The notes under the pieces were generated by a model. That model searched no databases. It was given only the letters and a program-made list of their open reading frames with translations, and was not told the origin of the DNA. From positions 1 through 64,000 of the forward strand of contig CACPOD010000006.1 of NCBI GenBank assembly GCA_902635515.1: 64,000 bases of DNA, given 5' to 3'. Every line of letters starts with the position of its first letter. Within the stretch, counting starts at the first letter, position 1. The translations under genes and the position numbers were made by a program. This DNA comes from an uncultured Pelagibacteraceae bacterium (GTDB lineage Bacteria > Pseudomonadota > Alphaproteobacteria > Pelagibacterales > Pelagibacteraceae). Positions 59,536-64,000 of this stretch are shown in pieces.

Positions 59536-59981
59536 TGCTACATTCTAAAATTATTGATGCTTCAAAAAATGAGAAGATAGAAATTTCAAAAGCAGAAAAT
59601 TTTCTAAATCAATCGAAATTTGGCGCTGTAATATATTTTGTTGGGACTGTAAGAGATTTAAATGAAAATAAAACAGTTACTGGAATTACCTATGATGCCA
59701 AAGAAAGTATGGTTATAAAAAGTTTTGAAGAAATTTATGAAGAAGCTGATAACAAGCTAAATATTAAAGAAAAAGCAGTATTTATTGAGCATGTTAAAGG
59801 ATATGTGGGTTTAAAAGAAAAAAGCATCATTATTGGTGTAGCTTGTAAACATAGAGATCAAGCTTTTGTGTTATCTAGATATATAATTGAAGAAATTAAA
59901 AAAAGATCTCCTATTTGGAAAAAAGAACATTATGAAAATGAGGATAGTGAGTGGTTAAAAGGAATATCTCTAAATAATTAA
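59535..59981 (+). CDS. moaE: molybdopterin synthase catalytic subunit MoaE
   Basis: GAVIYFVGTVRD, EHVKGYVGLKEKSI, HRDQAFVLSRYIIEEIKKRSPIWKKE. Confidence 0.95.
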   Translation: MLHSKIIDASKNEKIEISKAENFLNQSKFGAVIYFVGTVRDLNENKTVTGITYDAKESMVIKSFEEIYEEADNKLNIKEKAVFIEHVKGYVGLKEKSIIIGVACKHRDQAFVLSRYIIEEIKKRSPIWKKEHYENEDSEWLKGISLNN

Positions 59982-59982
59982 A

Positions 59983-60888
59983 ATGATAAAATTTAAAAAT
60001 TCAGAAATTACACCAGAGAACATTTATAAAAAAAGAAGATCTTTCATTAAATCTGTAGGTCTCGGTGCAAGCACATTAGCAATGTCTAGTATACCCTTTT
60101 TAAATAAATCATTAGCAAGTGAGAGAGATAAATTAACGAGTTATAAAGACATAACGACTTATAATAATTATTATGAGTTTGGAACATCAAAGAGTGATCC
60201 TTATAGAAACTCTCAAATATTTAAAACAACTCCTTGGGATATAGCTATTGAGGGTGAAGTTGAAAAACCAATAAAATTATCTATGGAAGAAATCTCAGAA
60301 ATGTTTATTTCTGAAGAAAGAATATATCGATTAAGATGTGTTGAGGGTTGGTCTATGGTTATTCCATGGATGGGCTTTTCTTTAAGCAAATTACTATCAA
60401 AAGTAAATCCAACTAATAAAGCAAAATTTGTTGAATTTGAAAGTGTATATGACCCTGCACAAATGAAAGGTCAAAGATACCCTGTTTTAAACTGGCCTTA
60501 CAATGAAGGTTTAAGAATTGATGAAGCCATGCATCCTTTGACAACAGTTGTGACAGGTTTATATGGTAAAAAACTGCCTAATCAAAACGGAGCACCACTA
60601 AGAATTTTTATTCCATGGAAGTATGGTTTTAAAAGTGCAAAAGCTATTGTTAAAATTAAATTTGTTGAAAACATGCCTACCTCATCATGGATGTGGGCTT
60701 CACCTAGAGAGTATGGATTTTACTCAAATGTTAACCCTAATGTTGATCACCCAAGGTGGTCTCAAGCAACTGAAAGAATAATAGGTGAAGGTGTTTGGGC
60801 GCCTAGAGTAAAGACCTTAATGTTTAATGGTTATGGAGATGAAGTTGCAAGTCTCTATAGCGGTATGGATTTAAAAAAAAATTTCTAA
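59983..60888 (+). CDS. msrP: protein-methionine-sulfoxide reductase catalytic subunit MsrP
   Basis: Twin-arginine-like KKRRSFIKSVGLGAS, YRLRCVEGWSMVIPW, NGAPLRIFIPWKYGFKSAKAIVKI. Confidence 0.94.
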   Translation: MIKFKNSEITPENIYKKRRSFIKSVGLGASTLAMSSIPFLNKSLASERDKLTSYKDITTYNNYYEFGTSKSDPYRNSQIFKTTPWDIAIEGEVEKPIKLSMEEISEMFISEERIYRLRCVEGWSMVIPWMGFSLSKLLSKVNPTNKAKFVEFESVYDPAQMKGQRYPVLNWPYNEGLRIDEAMHPLTTVVTGLYGKKLPNQNGAPLRIFIPWKYGFKSAKAIVKIKFVENMPTSSWMWASPREYGFYSNVNPNVDHPRWSQATERIIGEGVWAPRVKTLMFNGYGDEVASLYSGMDLKKNF

Positions 60889-60894
60889 ATTAAA

Positions 60895-61476
60895 TTGAGA
60901 AGATATTCTAAAACTCTAGTTTTTTTTCTTTCTCTTTGGCCAATCTATGTGATTTCTTATCAAATAATTTTTAATCAATTAGGTCCAGAGCCTGTTGACA
61001 GAATCATTAATCACTTTGGAGAATGGACTTTGATATTTATTCTTTTAACTCTTTCTATGACACCACTTAAACAAATCACAAAATCAGTAGAGTGGATCAA
61101 GTTTAGAAGAATGCTTGGTTTGTTTACTTTTTTTTATGCATCTATTCATATGTTAAGTTATGTTGGTCTTGATTACAGATTTGATTTTGAGCCACTGATA
61201 AATGATGTCTTAAAAAAGAAGTTTATCTTTATAGGATTTTCAGCTTGGCTGTTGTTAATTCCACTTGCTGTAACGTCATCTGAGAGAATGGTTAGACTGT
61301 TAAAACAAAATTGGAAAAAAATTCATAGATTAATTTATATAATTGGGATTTTTGGCGTACTTCATTATATTTGGCTATCAAAAACAATATTTTTCAAACC
61401 ACTTATATTTTTAATTATTTTAGTAATTCTTTTACTTTTTAGAATTAAAATTACAAGATCAGCTTCTAAAATCTGA
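60895..61476 (+). CDS. msrQ: MsrQ heme-binding membrane subunit (TTG start)
   Basis: Multi-TM, FRRMLGLFTFFYASIHMLSYVGLDYRFDF, follows msrP; start codon is TTG. Confidence 0.9.
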   Translation: MRRYSKTLVFFLSLWPIYVISYQIIFNQLGPEPVDRIINHFGEWTLIFILLTLSMTPLKQITKSVEWIKFRRMLGLFTFFYASIHMLSYVGLDYRFDFEPLINDVLKKKFIFIGFSAWLLLIPLAVTSSERMVRLLKQNWKKIHRLIYIIGIFGVLHYIWLSKTIFFKPLIFLIILVILLLFRIKITRSASKI

Positions 61477-62034
61477 GGCTTTATCAAAATCTTTAAAAGA
61501 TTTCATACTCTTAGTTTTAATAAAATTTGTTCTATTTTTAAGCCTCTTAACCATAAATTTTGCTCCAAACTGACCTTTAATGTTTTTAAATTTTTTTATT
61601 AAAGAACTGTCAAAACCAATAGGATTACCTACTCTATTTTTATATTTTAAAGCATGTACTAAAAATTTTTTAGAATTTATAGATCTACAAATTTTATTTA
61701 TGTCTGATTGTTTAACAAATGGCATGTCCGACTGAGCTATAATAAAGCCCTTATCATTTTTAGATATTTTTTTTAATCCTATTTTTATAGAAGAGGCCAT
61801 CCCTTTTTTGTAATTTTTGTTGTAGGTAAAAATTATTTTTTTATTTTTTTTTATTATTTTTTTTACTTCTTTGTGTTGATGGCCAAGAACTAGGATAATT
61901 TTATTTACTTTACTTTTTGTTAATACATTTAAAGAATAATTTATTAACGGTTTATTTTTATATAGCTTAATCAGTTTATTTTCAGATTTCATTCTTTTTG
62001 ATTGGCCAGCTGCAAGTAATATTGCTTTAATCAC
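61459..62034 (-). CDS. mocA: molybdenum cofactor cytidylyltransferase-like nucleotidyltransferase
   Basis: ILLAAGQSKRMKSENKL, IIAQSDMPFV, NRVGNPIGFD. Confidence 0.85.
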   Translation of the reverse strand: MIKAILLAAGQSKRMKSENKLIKLYKNKPLINYSLNVLTKSKVNKIILVLGHQHKEVKKIIKKNKKIIFTYNKNYKKGMASSIKIGLKKISKNDKGFIIAQSDMPFVKQSDINKICRSINSKKFLVHALKYKNRVGNPIGFDSSLIKKFKNIKGQFGAKFMVKRLKNRTNFIKTKSMKSFKDFDKASDFRS

Positions 62035-62711
62035 TTTTTATAAGTTTCTGATACTAATTGAGCTATAATAGATAAAGCAATTTCTGGAGCAGATTTACCA
62101 CCGAGCTTAATACCAATTGGTCCGTGAATTGAATTAATTTCATCATTAGTAAATCCAGCCTCACTTAATCTTTGACATCTATTTTCGTGAGTTTTTTTAC
62201 TGCCAAGTGCTCCAATATAATAAAATTTATTTTTTAATGCGTATTGCAAAGCAGGATCATCTATTTTTGGATCATGTGTTAAAGCTATTAAGGCTGTGCT
62301 TGAATTAGTTTCAATTTCCTCAAAAGCTTCTTTTGGCCATTTATTAATAACTTTAATATCAGGAAATCTTTGCTCGGATGCAAAATATCCTCTTGGATCT
62401 ATAATGCTAATTTCAAAATTTAAACTTTTTGCAAAATCAACTAAGTATTGTGCAATATGTACAGCCCCAACGATAATTACTTTTATTGGTTTTATATAAG
62501 TTTCAACAAATATCTCTGAATTTTCTATAACCCCGTTTTTTTTTGATTTAAAAAAATTTTCTATTTCATCAGCATATTTTGAAAATTCTCCTTTTGGAGA
62601 AGTGCCAGGTAAATAAATTTCACTATCACCATTTTCTAAATTTGTAAGAATTGCAAACTCAGTTTTTGATGATTTTTTTTTTAATATTTCTTCAAGTGTT
62701 TTAATTTTCAT
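62031..62711 (-). CDS. xdhC: XdhC family protein, Rossmann (C-terminal) part
   Basis: VIIVGAVHIAQYLVDFA, LTHDPKIDDPALQYAL, GALGSKKTHENRCQRL, IHGPIGIKLGGKSAPEIALSI. Confidence 0.9.
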   Translation of the reverse strand: MKIKTLEEILKKKSSKTEFAILTNLENGDSEIYLPGTSPKGEFSKYADEIENFFKSKKNGVIENSEIFVETYIKPIKVIIVGAVHIAQYLVDFAKSLNFEISIIDPRGYFASEQRFPDIKVINKWPKEAFEEIETNSSTALIALTHDPKIDDPALQYALKNKFYYIGALGSKKTHENRCQRLSEAGFTNDEINSIHGPIGIKLGGKSAPEIALSIIAQLVSETYKK

Positions 62712-63040
62712 TAGTGTATCTGCTCAATATATACTGCAATTTCTCCTCCACATGCCAGACCCACTTCCCACGCACTCTCATTCGAAACTTTAAATTCTAT
62801 TTTTTTACAAGGCTTGTTGTCTTTAATTAACGATAGACACTCACTTACAACTGCAGACTCCACACATCCACCAGAAACTGATCCTGAAAAATCTCCTTTT
62901 TCGTTCACAATCATTCTACTACCAACTTGTCTAGGTGATGATCCCCAGGTTTGAATTACAGTTGCTAAAACTACTTTTTGATTAGCTTTGATCCAATCTT
63001 TAGCTTCGTCTAATATTTTCTCATCAAATGAATTTTTCAT
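62711..63040 (-). CDS. XdhC family protein, N-terminal CoxI-type domain as separate ORF
   Basis: TVIQTWGSSPRQVGSRMIVNEKGDFSGSVSGGCVESAV, GLACGGEIAVYIE. Confidence 0.9.
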   Translation of the reverse strand: MKNSFDEKILDEAKDWIKANQKVVLATVIQTWGSSPRQVGSRMIVNEKGDFSGSVSGGCVESAVVSECLSLIKDNKPCKKIEFKVSNESAWEVGLACGGEIAVYIEQIH

Positions 63041-63061
63041 CTGATAAAATATAGTTTTTAA

Positions 63062-63847
63062 CTAGCAAGCATCAACGGCTTTTTTAGCCTGAGTGACAAC
63101 TAAACTAGCTCTGAAATCTGCAGAAGCATGCATATCAGAGTTCATTTCTGAACTATCTAGATCCATTCCATCTATTGAAGAAGAAGAAAAATTACCCAAT
63201 AAAGCTTTAGACATTTCTTTATCATTATAAACACATGATTTTGCACCAGTAACTGCAACGTTTACATCTCCTTTATGTTTAGCCACATATACTCCAACGA
63301 TTGCATATCTAGATGCAGGATTAGGATGTTTTTGATAGCTAGATTTTTCTGGTATTTGAAATTCTATAGCTTCTATTAACTCACCCTTTTTTAAAGCTGT
63401 CTCGAACATTCCTTTAAAAAACTTTGCCGCTTCAATTTTTCTTTCATTTGTATGTATTGTTGCGTTTAAAGCAATACAGGCTGATGGATAATCTGCTGAT
63501 GGATCATTATTTGCTATTGACCCACCTATCGTTCCTCTATTTCTAACTTGAGGATCACCAATTCCTTCCGCCAAACTAGATAATGATGGAATTGCTTTTT
63601 TTACATCTTTAGAATTTGAAACTTCAACATGTTTAGTTGCAGCTCCTATTGTAACTGACTTCCCACTTACTTTTATACCACTTAATTTTTTAATATTTTT
63701 AATATCAATTAAATCTTTGTAAGTAGCTAATCCTAATTTCATTGAAGGAATAGTAGTCATTCCTCCTGCTAAAAAAGCAGAACTAGATGAAGCAAGTTTA
63801 GATGCCTCTTTACTATCTTTTGCTGAATGATAATTAAAATATTTCAT
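63062..63847 (-). CDS. coxM: CO dehydrogenase/xanthine dehydrogenase-type FAD-binding medium subunit
   Basis: FLAGGMTTIPSMKL, RNRGTIGGSIANNDPSADYPSACIAL. Confidence 0.93.
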   Translation of the reverse strand: MKYFNYHSAKDSKEASKLASSSSAFLAGGMTTIPSMKLGLATYKDLIDIKNIKKLSGIKVSGKSVTIGAATKHVEVSNSKDVKKAIPSLSSLAEGIGDPQVRNRGTIGGSIANNDPSADYPSACIALNATIHTNERKIEAAKFFKGMFETALKKGELIEAIEFQIPEKSSYQKHPNPASRYAIVGVYVAKHKGDVNVAVTGAKSCVYNDKEMSKALLGNFSSSSIDGMDLDSSEMNSDMHASADFRASLVVTQAKKAVDAC

Positions 63848-63854
63848 AAATCTC

Positions 63855-64000
63855 CTATGCTGCTTTTGCGTTAGATTTTTTTAGATTTTTACAAGCCTTC
63901 CACACTTTTTCAGCTGTAGCTGGCATTGTAACCTCTTGTCCACCTAAGGCATCAATTACAGCATTCATTACAGTAGGTGGTGCTGCTATTGCTCCCGCTT
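63855..64000 (-). CDS. coxL: CO dehydrogenase/xanthine dehydrogenase-type molybdopterin large subunit, C-terminal fragment (5' end outside window)
   Basis: Manual reverse-strand translation GAIAAPPTVMNAVIDALGGQEVTMPATAEKVWKACKNLKKSNAKAA*; position next to coxM. Confidence 0.85.
   Translation of the reverse strand, partial: AGAIAAPPTVMNAVIDALGGQEVTMPATAEKVWKACKNLKKSNAKAA

Noticed and set aside
1-64000. Defence islands, prophage, integrases, transposases, CRISPR arrays, tRNA or rRNA genes
   Set aside because: None recognised from the supplied translations or by reading the intergenic sequence; all large ORFs fit ordinary metabolic or transport families.

Overview
64 kb window of a very AT-rich, densely packed bacterial chromosome. 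Gene content (TPP-riboswitch/thiV-type symporter, many ABC, TRAP and TTT solute transporters with sugar and polyol oxidoreductases, tiny or negative intergenic gaps) looks like a SAR11/Pelagibacterales-type alphaproteobacterium; this is an inference, as no rRNA was seen. Order: (i) 0-12 kb housekeeping and membrane genes (yajQ 3' end, SRAP peptidase, divergent tesA/ybbA-ybbP, mini beta-carbonic-anhydrase-like, SOUL, TauE, ABC-2 exporter); (ii) a TPP riboswitch upstream of a thiV-like sodium:solute symporter; (iii) 13-22 kb sugar ABC cluster with SDRs, aldose epimerase and an unusual ROK kinase; (iv) 22-26 kb TctCBA plus PdxA-like; (v) 26-31 kb RbsB-type ABC with fucU/rbsK; (vi) 31-46 kb oxidoreductase cluster (IolD, ALDH, HpaI aldolase, PanB-like, MarR-like, DUF1907, PanE-like, two 2OG oxygenases, MauG-like); (vii) 46-57 kb TRAP, IolE-like, Gfo/Idh enzymes and an inositol/ribose-type ABC; (viii) 57-64 kb molybdenum cofactor, MsrPQ, XdhC, CoxM/CoxL. 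Main new observations: a shared 9-5-9 inverted repeat (ATATGTATA-N5-TATACATAT) at four intergenic positions that may define a regulon joining iolD/ALDH, the PanB/PanE/DUF1907 locus, a TRAP SBP and the inositol-like ABC SBP; a terminator-like hairpin 3' of every solute-binding-protein gene, one of them inside the tctB reading frame; a 54-aa membrane ORF missing from the supplied track; and a MauG-like gene without a canonical start codon. No CRISPR, mobile element, tRNA or rRNA was recognised.
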